A stretch of 64,000 nt of DNA. Origin: Pontibacter sp. FD36. GTDB taxonomy: Bacteria; Bacteroidota; Bacteroidia; Cytophagales; Hymenobacteraceae. Positions 42,136-51,142 of the stretch are shown here, piece by piece; the first letter of the stretch is position 1; each line of letters starts with the position of its first letter. The notes under the pieces were generated by a model. The model had not been told where the DNA came from and ran no database searches. It was given only the letters and a program-made list of their open reading frames with translations. Location: positions 62,001 through 126,000 of the forward strand of contig NZ_JADPMP010000005.1 in the NCBI RefSeq assembly GCF_015686655.1. Reading direction: 5' to 3'. The translations under genes and the position numbers were made by a program.

Positions 42136-44185
42136 TGGTATAGCCTGTTGTCTTGAACTGATTATCCTGGTATAGGTTCGGGTGCTGCTCCGGATACACG
42201 ATGATAAAGCTGTTGTCTTTGTAATTGCGCGAAAGCACGCGCGGCACATCGTCTAGTATACCATTGTAGGACAACGTGCCTCTGCGGGCTGATATAACAA
42301 CCACCATATCGTCTTTGCCTATACCTGTCTGGTTGCTCTCGAACTCAGGCATGCTTGGGCGTGGCATGTAGGTAGCGTCGATGGCAGGCTTGCTGCTCTT
42401 CACAGTATTTTTTATTTGGTTGTTTGTTCTTCTACCGGCCATAAAAACGACCTTGGCTCCCAGTTGCGTTGACAACAGGCGAACGGCACGCATCCAGCGC
42501 AGGAAACCTCTCTCCAACTCCGCATTGGCCGGCACGATTACGACCAGGCGGCTTGTCGTATTCAGCGGCTGCATGATCTTGCACACCAGAATCATCTGCT
42601 CTGTATTCTCAAGCAGGTTGTCCAGGATGGTACCGAAGATCCTGTCACGGGTTGTGATCTTGGCATTCCAGCCGAGGACTACTTCCGTTATCATCAACTC
42701 TTTTATCGCTCTCAGAATACCGCTGGCAATGTTAATGTCGATTTTGGCTACCAGTTGCACGTCATTGTCAGTGGCCGATGCGTAAGTGATCGCCTCCTGC
42801 AGCATTTTGTTCTTTCTAAAAATCTCTTCCTCGGCTTGCTCATTGTCCAACACTACTGCCAGCGGATAGATCGGCTCACTGTAATCAGGATTCCGCAGCA
42901 TTATCGATAAGTCGATCAGGTTTTCTATGTTCTGCGGATTAGCGATCGGAACCAGGATACGGTCTGGTTTCTCACTCAGGTTTGGCTTGCGACGACTCTC
43001 AATTATGGCCAGTCGTTTACCTACTTTTTCTGTTACAAAAGAACTTACCAGGCAGGTCACTAAAATCAGTACGATAGTACCATTCAGGGCATCCTCATTG
43101 ATAATGCCGATGTTGTAACCCACCAGGATCACTGCCAGTGTAGCTGCCGCATGTGCGCTGCTAAGTCCGAAGATCAGGTTTCGCTGCGTTCCGCTATACC
43201 CGAATATCTTCTGAGTGAGCCAAGCAGCCACAAATTTGGTCACCAGCGCCACCACCACAATAATACCTGCTATTATCAATGCCTCAGGACCTCTAAACAG
43301 CACGCTCAGGTCCACGATCATACCTACATTGATCAGGAAGAAGGGAATGAAGATATTGTTGCCTACGAACTCAATTCTGTTCATCAGCGCTGAGGCATGC
43401 GGTATGAGCGGGTTAAGTGCCAATCCTGCCAGGAAGGCGCCGATAATAGCCTCTACTCCTGCCAGCTCCGCCAGAAAAGCCGCTGCAAACACCATCGACA
43501 GTACGAATATGTATTGGGCTCCTTTCTCACTTTCAATTTGCTTAAAGAACCAGCTTGCTATGAGTGGAAACAAAAACATGACTATACCGCCAAAGATGGC
43601 CAGTGATCCAGCCAGTTTCACCCAGTACCATACATCCAGGTTGCCCTGCGTACTGCCAGCCACCACAGCCAGCACTAAGAGTACCGCTGTGTCTGTTACG
43701 ATCGTACCTCCAATCGTGACAGTTACTGCTTCGTTTTTACTTATACCTAGTCTGCTGGCTATCGGATAAGCGATCAGGGTATGTGACGAAAACATGCTTG
43801 ATAGTAGAACCGCTGAGATCAGTTGATAATCCATCAGGTAATAGAAGATCAGTGTACCTGTGGTGATCGGAATAAGGAAGGTCAGCGCCCCGAATATTAA
43901 GCTTCGATTTCGGTTCTTTTTAAAATCCATCATATCGATCTCCAGCCCTGCCAGGAACATGATGTATAAAAGTCCCACTGTACCGAACAATATAATGCTG
44001 GCGTCGCGAAGGAGTAGGTTAAACCCGTTTGGCCCTACAATCACACCTGCCAATATTAGTCCCACTATACCCGGTATTTTCAGTTTGTTGAGTATAATGG
44101 GCGCTATCAGGATTATCAGCAGCACCATCGTAAATATCAATACTGGATCTTCAAACGGAGGAACCAGCTTTAGAAGTAATGTCAT
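42107..44185 (-). CDS. CPA2-type cation/H+ antiporter
   Basis: A 692-residue inner-membrane monovalent cation:proton antiporter. About 12 helices fill residues 10-395, with the core signatures NGFNLLL, SSMFSSHTLIAYP and AGLALNPLIP. The C-terminal cytosolic half (about 405-690) looks like two UspA-type domains (ILVPIANPQNIENLIDLSI, and ILVCKIMQPLNTTSRLVVIVP), a common arrangement in Bacteroidota antiporters. No TrkA-N domain is seen. Its start borders the gene-free, DnaA-box-rich region. It overlaps the DUF4385 gene by 29 bp at its end. Confidence 0.88.
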   Translation of the reverse strand: MTLLLKLVPPFEDPVLIFTMVLLIILIAPIILNKLKIPGIVGLILAGVIVGPNGFNLLLRDASIILFGTVGLLYIMFLAGLEIDMMDFKKNRNRSLIFGALTFLIPITTGTLIFYYLMDYQLISAVLLSSMFSSHTLIAYPIASRLGISKNEAVTVTIGGTIVTDTAVLLVLAVVAGSTQGNLDVWYWVKLAGSLAIFGGIVMFLFPLIASWFFKQIESEKGAQYIFVLSMVFAAAFLAELAGVEAIIGAFLAGLALNPLIPHASALMNRIEFVGNNIFIPFFLINVGMIVDLSVLFRGPEALIIAGIIVVVALVTKFVAAWLTQKIFGYSGTQRNLIFGLSSAHAAATLAVILVGYNIGIINEDALNGTIVLILVTCLVSSFVTEKVGKRLAIIESRRKPNLSEKPDRILVPIANPQNIENLIDLSIMLRNPDYSEPIYPLAVVLDNEQAEEEIFRKNKMLQEAITYASATDNDVQLVAKIDINIASGILRAIKELMITEVVLGWNAKITTRDRIFGTILDNLLENTEQMILVCKIMQPLNTTSRLVVIVPANAELERGFLRWMRAVRLLSTQLGAKVVFMAGRRTNNQIKNTVKSSKPAIDATYMPRPSMPEFESNQTGIGKDDMVVVISARRGTLSYNGILDDVPRVLSRNYKDNSFIIVYPEQHPNLYQDNQFKTTGYTNEPREIEGF

Positions 44186-44313
44186 AGTTTTATGTTAGTG
44201 TTCTCTTTTTCTCCTTATAAATATAGCGCTTTTATTTTTTTGCCTTTTCTTGCGCCTTCTCTTTCCCTCTCTTTTTGGCCTTCCGCTCTCTCTTTTTGAG
44301 CCAACTTATCCAG

Positions 44314-44727
44314 CTTTCCACATCTTACCTGACCTTATTAATTTTAATTAGATAAATTTTTAAATAAATCTTCTTTCATCATTAAGGCTGTTCATAAGTT
44401 AATAACTGTGGAACATTCTGATTTATCCTCATTTTGATTTTGTATACCTCTGCTTTGCACCTGGCTACCCACATTTTATTTTTCTGTTAATTTTTATCTT
44501 TCAGTCACTTAAAGGTCTTTTCCACTTTTACCCATTTTGTGTGCATTACTTTTTTCACATACATGCACTGCCGTGGAAAAGCCTTTTTTCTATGTACCTT
44601 TGTCAACCCCTTTCCACTTTTTGTGTGTTCCACAGTCCTTTGGCCCCACCTGTGGAACATACCCACTTTGAGTTATCAGATTTGATCCACACTTGTCCAC
44701 ATTTATACCCACCCTTTTTGTGGATTT
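44314..44727. other. Candidate replication-origin region: DnaA-box-like cluster with AT-rich patch
   Basis: Seven TCCACA/TGTGGA cores fall in about 410 bp: CTTTCCACA (44314), TGTGGAACA (44407), TGTTCCACA (44626), TGTGGAACA (44651), TGATCCACA (44683), TTGTCCACA (44693) and TGTGGATTT (44719). Relative to TTATCCACA these match 7-8 of 9 bases. TTTTCCACT (44518) and CGTGGAAAA (44572) are weaker. A strongly AT-rich patch (about 44334-44372) between the first and second box could be an unwinding element. Two more sites lie at 45636 and 45695. mnmG and a parS follow at 48-50 kb. There is no strand switch of genes here, so this remains a candidate. Confidence 0.5.
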
Positions 44728-45735
44728 CTAAACATCTTTTTTGATTCTGTATTTTGAAGCCTTTTATCGCCATTGACGGTAATCGATTTTACCTATTACG
44801 GAAGAGGAGCAGGTTTATTTGCAAGTCCTGATGTGGTCGCTAGTGATTATGTTTCACAGGTCTCTGGTACGGCTATTTCAACCTGAAATAAATACCGGAA
44901 TGATGTATCCATTGAATTATATCTGGTAGCGGGCAGGTTGGTTGTTACCAGACAACTCGAAATGTAATGGAGATGTTTAGTTCGGCTATCCGAATTTTAG
45001 GAGAGTGCTAGCCCCTTTTCAATTATGATACATCGAGAGTCATGTATTTGCTTGGTGATGCAACAGGTAAGTTGTGTTTCGGATCGGCACACTCTATTCA
45101 AAGAGTTTGCTTTTCTTCGCCAATTTCACTCTTACCTTCATGCATATTTCTACCTCTTTTCTTTTGCTTTCCCTTGATACAAATGGGGCTTTGATGATAC
45201 CAGTAGCTGGTATATGTTTCCACCTCTAGCGTTGCGCTCGTATCTAATTAGCACGGATTCATACGCTAGAAATATTCTGGCATTTTTTAATGTCTTCCAA
45301 ACGTTCGCTAAGTAGATCTTATATGACTTTTATTTGCCTCTCTATAGCCTAAGTTTAGTTGGATCTTATTACAAACCTAAGTCATTCTTCATGGCCTTGG
45401 GGCGCTTGCTCTTGAGGTTTTCTTTTAAATGCGATATTTGAATACTATATCATTGCTTAACAGTTCTCTCTTCCCAGTTCATAATTTACATCTGATTGAT
45501 AGATGGCTATTGCCTATTCCGTACCGGGAGTACAAAGCTGAATTCATATATGTGTTTTGTTACCTATTCTGATTAGCGGTTTGGTTTATCATTCACCAGC
45601 TTCTCTTCTTTACTCTTTTTGGCGTGATAGGTCCTTGTGGACAATTCTTTTGATTAAGGTTCTGCAGTTGATTTCACCCCATTTTATTTGCGTTTTATCC
45701 ACGTGTTATCATTTGAACGGTATGAATCGGATATA
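44728..45735. other. Gene-free stretch with a possible homoserine dehydrogenase relic
   Basis: About 1 kb without an intact gene on either strand. A 42-codon open stretch (44758-44883, stop at 44884) reads IDFTYYGRGAGLF then VVASDYVSQV, close to the YYGRGAG and VVxD motifs of homoserine dehydrogenase; flanking frames are broken by stops. An inverted repeat ATACCAG/CTGGTAT lies near 45199-45215. Two further DnaA-like boxes (45636 and 45695) lie near the end. Confidence 0.35.
44782..44886 (+). pseudogene. Possible homoserine dehydrogenase fragment
   Basis: Translated frame IDFTYYGRGAGLF followed by ASPDVVASDYVSQV and a stop. YYGRGAG is the hallmark loop of homoserine dehydrogenase, and the following VVxSDY is where the enzyme has AVVxD. 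No start codon or upstream domain is present, so it would be a relic. The spacing between the two motifs is off by one to two residues, so chance cannot be excluded. Confidence 0.3.
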
Positions 45736-45736
45736 A

Positions 45737-45765
45737 AAAAAGGGAGCCAACTTGGCTCCCTTTTT
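45737..45765 (-). terminator. Terminator of the Ig-like lipoprotein gene
   Basis: AAAAAGGGAGCCAA ... TTGGCTCCCTTTTT, a nearly perfect stem with A and T flanks, adjacent to the stop at 45769. Confidence 0.85.
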
Positions 45766-45768
45766 ACT

Positions 45769-47379
45769 CTAAAATTCAATATTCTCTTCCATCTCCCAGT
45801 TGGCCCTTATCTCCAGTGGCTTGTCGTGGAGGTATACCTGCTCAGGCTCTCTTACCAGTTCAGGGTCTCCCCCATCCCATTTGCCATTGTTGTTGGCATC
45901 CAATATCACGCGTATAAAGTAAGTGCCCGGTTCAATGCTTCGGAAATTGTATGTCCTTGTATTTCGCACCTGGTGCTTCACCTTGTATTGGTTGTCCACT
46001 AATTGGATGATGTAGCTCTTTTGCTCTGTTTTCACAGCTCCTCTCAGACTTCCTGCTCCTCTTGCTTCTGCCACAGTGACCTGCAGGGTCGGCATCGTAA
46101 AACGTTCTCCCTGTACCGGTACTATACCTACAGTATCCAGCACGATGGTTGCCTGACGGTTGCTGTTTGTCCATTTAGGCATAATAAAGCTTATCTCTGC
46201 TGCCGTACGATCGAGTGCCACTTGTTCCGGATACGTTAGTCTGGCTATCTCCAGGCTGTCAGCTAAAAGGCGTATTGGGGTTTTTGATTGAATTCTAACC
46301 GGTGTTTCCAATTCGATTATAACACGTTGCCCTTCACTAATTGCCCCATTGCTTGTGTTACCGTTTTCTTTCAGACGTGCTCCCTGCACGCGCTGTGCTC
46401 TCTTACCTTCGAAGACTATCTGTACGGTATCTACTGTGCGGTTTGCAGCTGAGTCCAAGGCTGTCAGTATAGCTCTTCCTCCCGTAAAGCGGCTGTCGCC
46501 AAATAGATCCACTATCTTCCCATCAGTTGATACTTTATGAATCAAAGTGTCTTTTGGTAAGTCTACCGGCCTGGCCACGAAGCTTTCTATACCTTCATTA
46601 TAATTGGCCACAAAGCGATCTGTATATCTTTCGCGGCGCTGCAGGATAGGACGTTTGGTATCTATCCTAACAGTCTGCAATACTATCTCCTGTTCCTCGC
46701 TTGTCACTCTTATTGGTTCTGCTTTATAAGCGATCCGCTCTTCTTCCGTGTCATAAAGGGAGTTATTGTTTTTATCAGTCAATGCATAGATTCTATACTC
46801 ACCATCTCTTATGTTTTCGAAGGTGAACTCCCCATTAGCATTTGTCTGGGTCTGGTAATATGGTCTGCTTTTCCTGATACTGAGTGTGTCGCTTGTAGGG
46901 TATAAAGCCACCACGGCTTCGTTCTCAGGTTCCTGCGTCAGCAGTCTTACTACTTGCCCGCTTACCCTGCTCGAGTCTATGAAACTGCCTGTACTAAACG
47001 TCAGTACTAATCCTTCTGCAATGTTTTTTTCCGTGATATCCTGTATGCCTTTTCTGAAGTTGAAAGTATAGGTTGTGTTTTCTTCAAATGGTTGCTCAAA
47101 CACTAACTCCATTCTGGTTCGGCTTGGTCGCACCTGATATTTGTTGTCGGTAAACGGTGTGATCAGGAGTTCTTTCTGCAGGTTGTTTTGCTGGACTTCC
47201 TCGTTGAAATCAAGCGTGATGGTACGGGTACTTACATTCAGTTCCTGCGACTTTGGATTGCTATTCAGAAGTTCCGGTGCGTCTTCATCTTTAGGTCCTC
47301 CTTCCGGGTTGTTTATACTGGCGCAAGAAGAGATAGTAATGACTGAAGCTGCGAGTAAGAGGCTGTTGACAATTTTCAT
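45769..47379 (-). CDS. Ig-like domain lipoprotein
   Basis: A 536-residue predicted lipoprotein (lipobox ITISSC at about residues 14-19) found widely in Bacteroidota. The N-terminus has the conserved phrase NPEGGPKDEDAPELL. This is followed by a bacterial Ig-like (SbsA-type) domain of about residues 40-130 with ITLDFNEEVQQNNL, and a carboxypeptidase-regulatory-like domain at about 140-220 that has GEFTFENIRDGEYRIYALTDKNNN. The C-terminal part repeats TYFIRVILDANNNGKWDGG. Function unknown; likely at the cell surface or in the periplasm. Confidence 0.85.
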   Translation of the reverse strand: MKIVNSLLLAASVITISSCASINNPEGGPKDEDAPELLNSNPKSQELNVSTRTITLDFNEEVQQNNLQKELLITPFTDNKYQVRPSRTRMELVFEQPFEENTTYTFNFRKGIQDITEKNIAEGLVLTFSTGSFIDSSRVSGQVVRLLTQEPENEAVVALYPTSDTLSIRKSRPYYQTQTNANGEFTFENIRDGEYRIYALTDKNNNSLYDTEEERIAYKAEPIRVTSEEQEIVLQTVRIDTKRPILQRRERYTDRFVANYNEGIESFVARPVDLPKDTLIHKVSTDGKIVDLFGDSRFTGGRAILTALDSAANRTVDTVQIVFEGKRAQRVQGARLKENGNTSNGAISEGQRVIIELETPVRIQSKTPIRLLADSLEIARLTYPEQVALDRTAAEISFIMPKWTNSNRQATIVLDTVGIVPVQGERFTMPTLQVTVAEARGAGSLRGAVKTEQKSYIIQLVDNQYKVKHQVRNTRTYNFRSIEPGTYFIRVILDANNNGKWDGGDPELVREPEQVYLHDKPLEIRANWEMEENIEF

Positions 47380-47455
47380 CTAATATTCGTTTAAATGAAA
47401 AACAGGCAAACTTTCGCTTGCCTTGTTCTTATTTATTAACACTGTTTGGTGGTGT

Positions 47456-48343
47456 CTATTTTCTCTTTGCTACAAAGATCAGGCTCGAGTAGTCGTTACC
47501 GTTTTTCTCTGCATAGCTGTTAGACTTAAACCCATTGACCACACTGCTGATGACTTTTGTCTTCCCTTCTTTCTGTTTCTCGCTGAGCATGCTCACGTAA
47601 TAGGCATCAAACTTCATGGGCAACACTTCCTCTAGTTTCATCTTATGTTTCTTGAGTAAGCGCTTCATGGTTGGTTGTGTAAAGTGGTACAAGTGACGTG
47701 GCACATCATAAGCTGCCCAGTCTGCTTTGTATTGCTGTGCGTCATGCGAATCAGCATTGGGAACAGCAATGATCAGGGCGCCGTCTTCCTGCAGTAGGTT
47801 GATGAGTTCTGTAAGTGTCTCGTTCAAGGTATGTATATGTTCCAGCACATGCCAGAGCGTGATTACCTCAAATTTCTCCCCTGCTATCTCACTAAGTTCT
47901 TTTGCTATTATTTCACCTGTCTGGCCTGAAGCCTCCTCACGAGCACGAGCATTGGGCTCCACTCCTCTTATTTCCCAGCCGTCGTTTTTGCAGGCATTCA
48001 GGAACACGCCTGTTCCGCAGCCATAATCCAGTATAGATCCTTTAGCTGGAGCATGTCTGTTGATAAGCTCTACCTTTTGCTTCGTCGTGATGGAGCGCAC
48101 CACATGATAGGCTCTGTTGATAATGCCTGTCTTTATGTTGCTATGCGATATGTATTCCTCAGATTCGTAATACTTATCAATACTGGCGGCATCAGGACGT
48201 GGGTTCGTGAACTTGAATGTGCAGTTCTCACACTCCACAATCACGAAGCTCTCTTTTGAGACTGCATTGTCTGTTACTACCAGAAAGTTTTTAAAATCTT
48301 CTTTGCCACATATCGGGCAATGCTCCAGTCTTTCGTAGCTCAT
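47456..48343 (-). CDS. Class I SAM-dependent methyltransferase with zinc-binding N-terminus
   Basis: 295 aa. An N-terminal CPICG...C-x-x-C zinc knuckle (about 9-40) precedes a Rossmann methyltransferase fold. SAM-binding motif I is ILDYGCGTGVFL (about 104-115), and motif IV-like TLWHVLEHI (about 163-171) is typical of the methyltransferase-11/23 families. The pattern matches Bacteroidota proteins that methylate small or sugar molecules, but the target is unknown. The gene abuts the mnmG stop, so it is cotranscribed with it. Confidence 0.85.
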   Translation of the reverse strand: MSYERLEHCPICGKEDFKNFLVVTDNAVSKESFVIVECENCTFKFTNPRPDAASIDKYYESEEYISHSNIKTGIINRAYHVVRSITTKQKVELINRHAPAKGSILDYGCGTGVFLNACKNDGWEIRGVEPNARAREEASGQTGEIIAKELSEIAGEKFEVITLWHVLEHIHTLNETLTELINLLQEDGALIIAVPNADSHDAQQYKADWAAYDVPRHLYHFTQPTMKRLLKKHKMKLEEVLPMKFDAYYVSMLSEKQKEGKTKVISSVVNGFKSNSYAEKNGNDYSSLIFVAKRK

Positions 48344-50206
48344 TTATTTTCCAAGGTATACCATTAGTACAGATATGTCAGCTGGTGAAACGCCACTGAT
48401 ACGTGATGCCTGCCCGATTGTCTCAGGCTGTATACGTAGCAGTTTCTCACGCGCTTCTGCTGACAATGCAGGTATGTTGCGGTAGTCTATTTTCTCTTTG
48501 ATATTATAGTTCTCGAGTTCACCCATTTTGGCAGCCATGGTGTGCTCTTTCTCGATATAGCTCTCGTACTTCACGGCAATCTCAGCCTGCTCCACACTGT
48601 CAGCCTTGAACTTGCTCAGATATTCTGCTACGGCAGGCACGGCCTCTGCGATATGTTTGATTTCGATGTTTGGCCGTTTGATCAACTGACCTGCCCGCTG
48701 CTTTTCAACGATCGGGGCTGAGCCCATTTGCTCCAGCATGCTGTTGATATCTCCCGGCTCAATCGGCTTGTTACTTAAGTAAGCGATGATTTCAGCCGTT
48801 TCTGTGATCTTCTTATCCACAGCTGCTAAACGGCTTTCGTCAGCCAATCCAAGCTCATAGCCGAGCTTTGTAAGGCGAATATCAGCATTGTCTTGGCGTA
48901 GCAAGATACGGTGCTCTGCTCTGGAAGTAAACATACGGTATGGCTCGTCGGTACCCTTGTTTACCAGATCATCGATCAACACTCCGATGTACGCTTCTGA
49001 TCGCTTCAGTATAAACGGTGCTTTTTCGTTTATCTTGTTATGCGCGTTTATACCTGCCATCAATCCCTGGCAAGCTGCTTCTTCGTATCCTGTAGTACCG
49101 TTTATCTGGCCAGCAAAGTATAGATTCTGCACCAGCTTTGTTTCCAGTGTTAAGTTCAACTGTGTCGGTGGGAAGAAGTCATACTCTATCGCGTATCCAG
49201 GGCGGAACATCTTGGCGTTCTCAAATCCCACGATCTTACGGAGTGCTTTCAGCTGCACATCTTCTGGCAGTGAGCTGGAAAAACCATTTACGTAAACTTC
49301 TACCGTATTCCATCCTTCCGGCTCCACAAAGATTTGATGACGGTCACGATCAGCGAATCGGTTGATCTTGTCTTCTATAGACGGACAGTAACGAGGACCT
49401 AATCCCTGTATACGTCCCTGGAACATAGGCGATTTTTCAAAGCCTGTTTTCAGGATCTCGTGTACATCTGAATTAGTGTAGGTGATATAGCAACTGCGCT
49501 GCTTAGCCAATGGTGTGGTTTCAGTATAAGAGAATTTAGAAGGTTTCTCATCACCGAACTGTTCTTCCATACGGCTGTAATCAAGTGAGCGGCCATCTAC
49601 ACGTGGCGGAGTACCTGTCTTCATGCGACCAGCCTCGAAGCCAAGTTCGATCAGTTGTTCTGTCAGACCTTTTGCTGATTTTTCAGCAGAACGGCCACCT
49701 CCCATTTGTTTCTCCCCGATGTGGATAATACCATTCAAAAAAGTGCCGTTCGTTAAGATGACGGCCTTTCCACGTATAGTTATCCCCAAGCTGGTACGTA
49801 CACCAACGGCTCTTCCATCCTCTACTTCTATACCTGTTACCATCTCCTGCCAGAAGTCAACGTTCTCTGTTTGCTCCAGTGTCAGACGCCAGGCCTCAGC
49901 AAATCGCATGCGATCACTTTGTGCACGTGGGCTCCACATGGCAGGGCCTTTAGATTTGTTCAGCATGCGGAACTGGATCATGGTCTCGTCGGTAATGATA
50001 CCGCTCATACCACCCAGCGCATCTACTTCACGCACAATCTGTCCTTTTGCTACGCCACCCATAGCCGGGTTGCAGGACATCTGTGCAATGGTATTCATAT
50101 TCATGGTCGCCAAAAGAACCTTAGAGCCCATTTTGGCAGCTGCGGCAGCGGCTTCACAGCCTGCATGGCCCGCACCTACAACTATGATATCGTATTCTGG
50201 AAACAT
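48344..50206 (-). CDS. mnmG: tRNA uridine-5-carboxymethylaminomethyl synthesis enzyme MnmG
   Basis: FAD-dependent enzyme that, with MnmE, installs the cmnm5 group at wobble U34. 620 aa, standard length. The FAD-binding signature [12 protein letters not shown] lies at 9-20, followed by [21 protein letters not shown] (from about 47). The C-terminal half contains the conserved helical domain ending [21 protein letters not shown]. In many bacteria this gene (gidA) lies beside oriC. A perfect parS palindrome is 18 bp in front of its start. Confidence 0.97.
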   Translation of the reverse strand: MFPEYDIIVVGAGHAGCEAAAAAAKMGSKVLLATMNMNTIAQMSCNPAMGGVAKGQIVREVDALGGMSGIITDETMIQFRMLNKSKGPAMWSPRAQSDRMRFAEAWRLTLEQTENVDFWQEMVTGIEVEDGRAVGVRTSLGITIRGKAVILTNGTFLNGIIHIGEKQMGGGRSAEKSAKGLTEQLIELGFEAGRMKTGTPPRVDGRSLDYSRMEEQFGDEKPSKFSYTETTPLAKQRSCYITYTNSDVHEILKTGFEKSPMFQGRIQGLGPRYCPSIEDKINRFADRDRHQIFVEPEGWNTVEVYVNGFSSSLPEDVQLKALRKIVGFENAKMFRPGYAIEYDFFPPTQLNLTLETKLVQNLYFAGQINGTTGYEEAACQGLMAGINAHNKINEKAPFILKRSEAYIGVLIDDLVNKGTDEPYRMFTSRAEHRILLRQDNADIRLTKLGYELGLADESRLAAVDKKITETAEIIAYLSNKPIEPGDINSMLEQMGSAPIVEKQRAGQLIKRPNIEIKHIAEAVPAVAEYLSKFKADSVEQAEIAVKYESYIEKEHTMAAKMGELENYNIKEKIDYRNIPALSAEAREKLLRIQPETIGQASRISGVSPADISVLMVYLGK

Positions 50207-50223
50207 GTATTCAGGATTTAGAG

Positions 50224-50241
50224 ATGTTTCACGTGAAACAT
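50224..50241. promoter_or_regulatory. parS, ParB-binding palindrome
   Basis: ATGTTTCACGTGAAACAT is an 18-bp perfect palindrome containing the consensus ParB site TGTTTCACGTGAAACA (50225-50240). It lies between mnmG and ybeY. ParB sites concentrate near chromosome origins, so this supports an origin-proximal position for the window. Confidence 0.9.
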
Positions 50242-50273
50242 CAAAGGGAGGTTGGTAATTCCCTTATTTGCGA

Positions 50274-50702
50274 TTAAAATTTCCGCAAAGATAAGGAAGA
50301 ATCTTCGAGTTTGCGCATAGCTACTTCCTGCTCAGGGGTTTTATCTTTGAAACCAAGCAAGTGAAGTACGCCGTGGATGAGAACGCGGTGAAGCTCGTCA
50401 TTAAAAGAGGTGCCGTGTGTCATGGCGTTATCGCGCACACGGTCAATGCTAATAAAAATATCACCTTCGATAGTGCCTTCTATGTCGGCATTGTCGAAGG
50501 TGATGATATCTGTGAGTGTGTCGTGATCGAGATACTCTACATTGATCTGGTGCAGGTAATCGTCAGAACAGAAAATGTAAGTCAGGCTTATCAGCTCATG
50601 CTCGTGTTGCTCTATGATGTCTGCAATCCAGTCGGAAATCTGCTCTGGGTTTTCCAGCGAGAAATCAAGATCCTCGCTGAAGAACTCAATTGGATGATCC
50701 AT
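50274..50702 (-). CDS. ybeY: Endoribonuclease YbeY (rRNA maturation factor)
   Basis: Single-strand endoribonuclease needed for 16S rRNA 3' processing and ribosome quality control. 142 aa. The zinc motif is IHGVLHLLGFKDKTPEQE at about 117-134. The consensus HGxLHLxGxDH here reads HGVLHLLGFKDK, so the third histidine is replaced by lysine, as is usual in Bacteroidota. The remaining ligand set is therefore not fully visible. It is transcribed with the preceding RsbW-like gene, whose stop it overlaps by 17 bp. Confidence 0.9.
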   Translation of the reverse strand: MDHPIEFFSEDLDFSLENPEQISDWIADIIEQHEHELISLTYIFCSDDYLHQINVEYLDHDTLTDIITFDNADIEGTIEGDIFISIDRVRDNAMTHGTSFNDELHRVLIHGVLHLLGFKDKTPEQEVAMRKLEDSSLSLRKF

Positions 50703-51111
50703 TCTGTGATTGTGTGATGTTAAATATTAACTGCACCTTTTTACCGTTGTCGAGGAAGTTTACTTCGTCACACAGGTTACGCATCAGGAAGATACCACGG
50801 CCGCCAGGGTTCTCCAGGTTCTCAGGAGCCGTAGGATCGGGCAGGGTGTCATAATCAAAACCAGGTCCTTCATCTTCAATTTCAAAAAGAAGCTGATTAT
50901 TCTCTACCTGGAGCGTAAGGTATACTAGTTTTTCCTTGTCGAATTTATTGCCGTGGCGGATGGCATTGTTCACAGACTCTGTAACGGCTACCATAATGTT
51001 GCCATACACATCGTCTTCAAACTCGAATTCTTCCTTTGAATTGTCTATGAAGCTTTCTATAACTCGGATGTTCTCGATTAAGGAAGGAATCTGAATTTTA
51101 ACCTGATTCAT
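50686..51111 (-). CDS. RsbW-like histidine-kinase-fold ATPase
   Basis: A 141-residue GHKL ATPase of the anti-sigma/serine-kinase type. The N box is VAVTESVNNAIRHGN (about 46-60), the G1 motif is EDEGPGFDYD (about 87-96) and the G2 motif is NPGGRGIFLMRNL (about 110-122). Such proteins phosphorylate or sequester anti-sigma antagonists; no cognate sigma factor, STAS partner or phosphatase adjoins it. Its 3' end overlaps ybeY by 17 bp. Confidence 0.85.
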   Translation of the reverse strand: MNQVKIQIPSLIENIRVIESFIDNSKEEFEFEDDVYGNIMVAVTESVNNAIRHGNKFDKEKLVYLTLQVENNQLLFEIEDEGPGFDYDTLPDPTAPENLENPGGRGIFLMRNLCDEVNFLDNGKKVQLIFNITQSQNGSSN

Positions 51112-51142
51112 ATTACTTGTTAGTGATGCTATAAGGTGCGTA

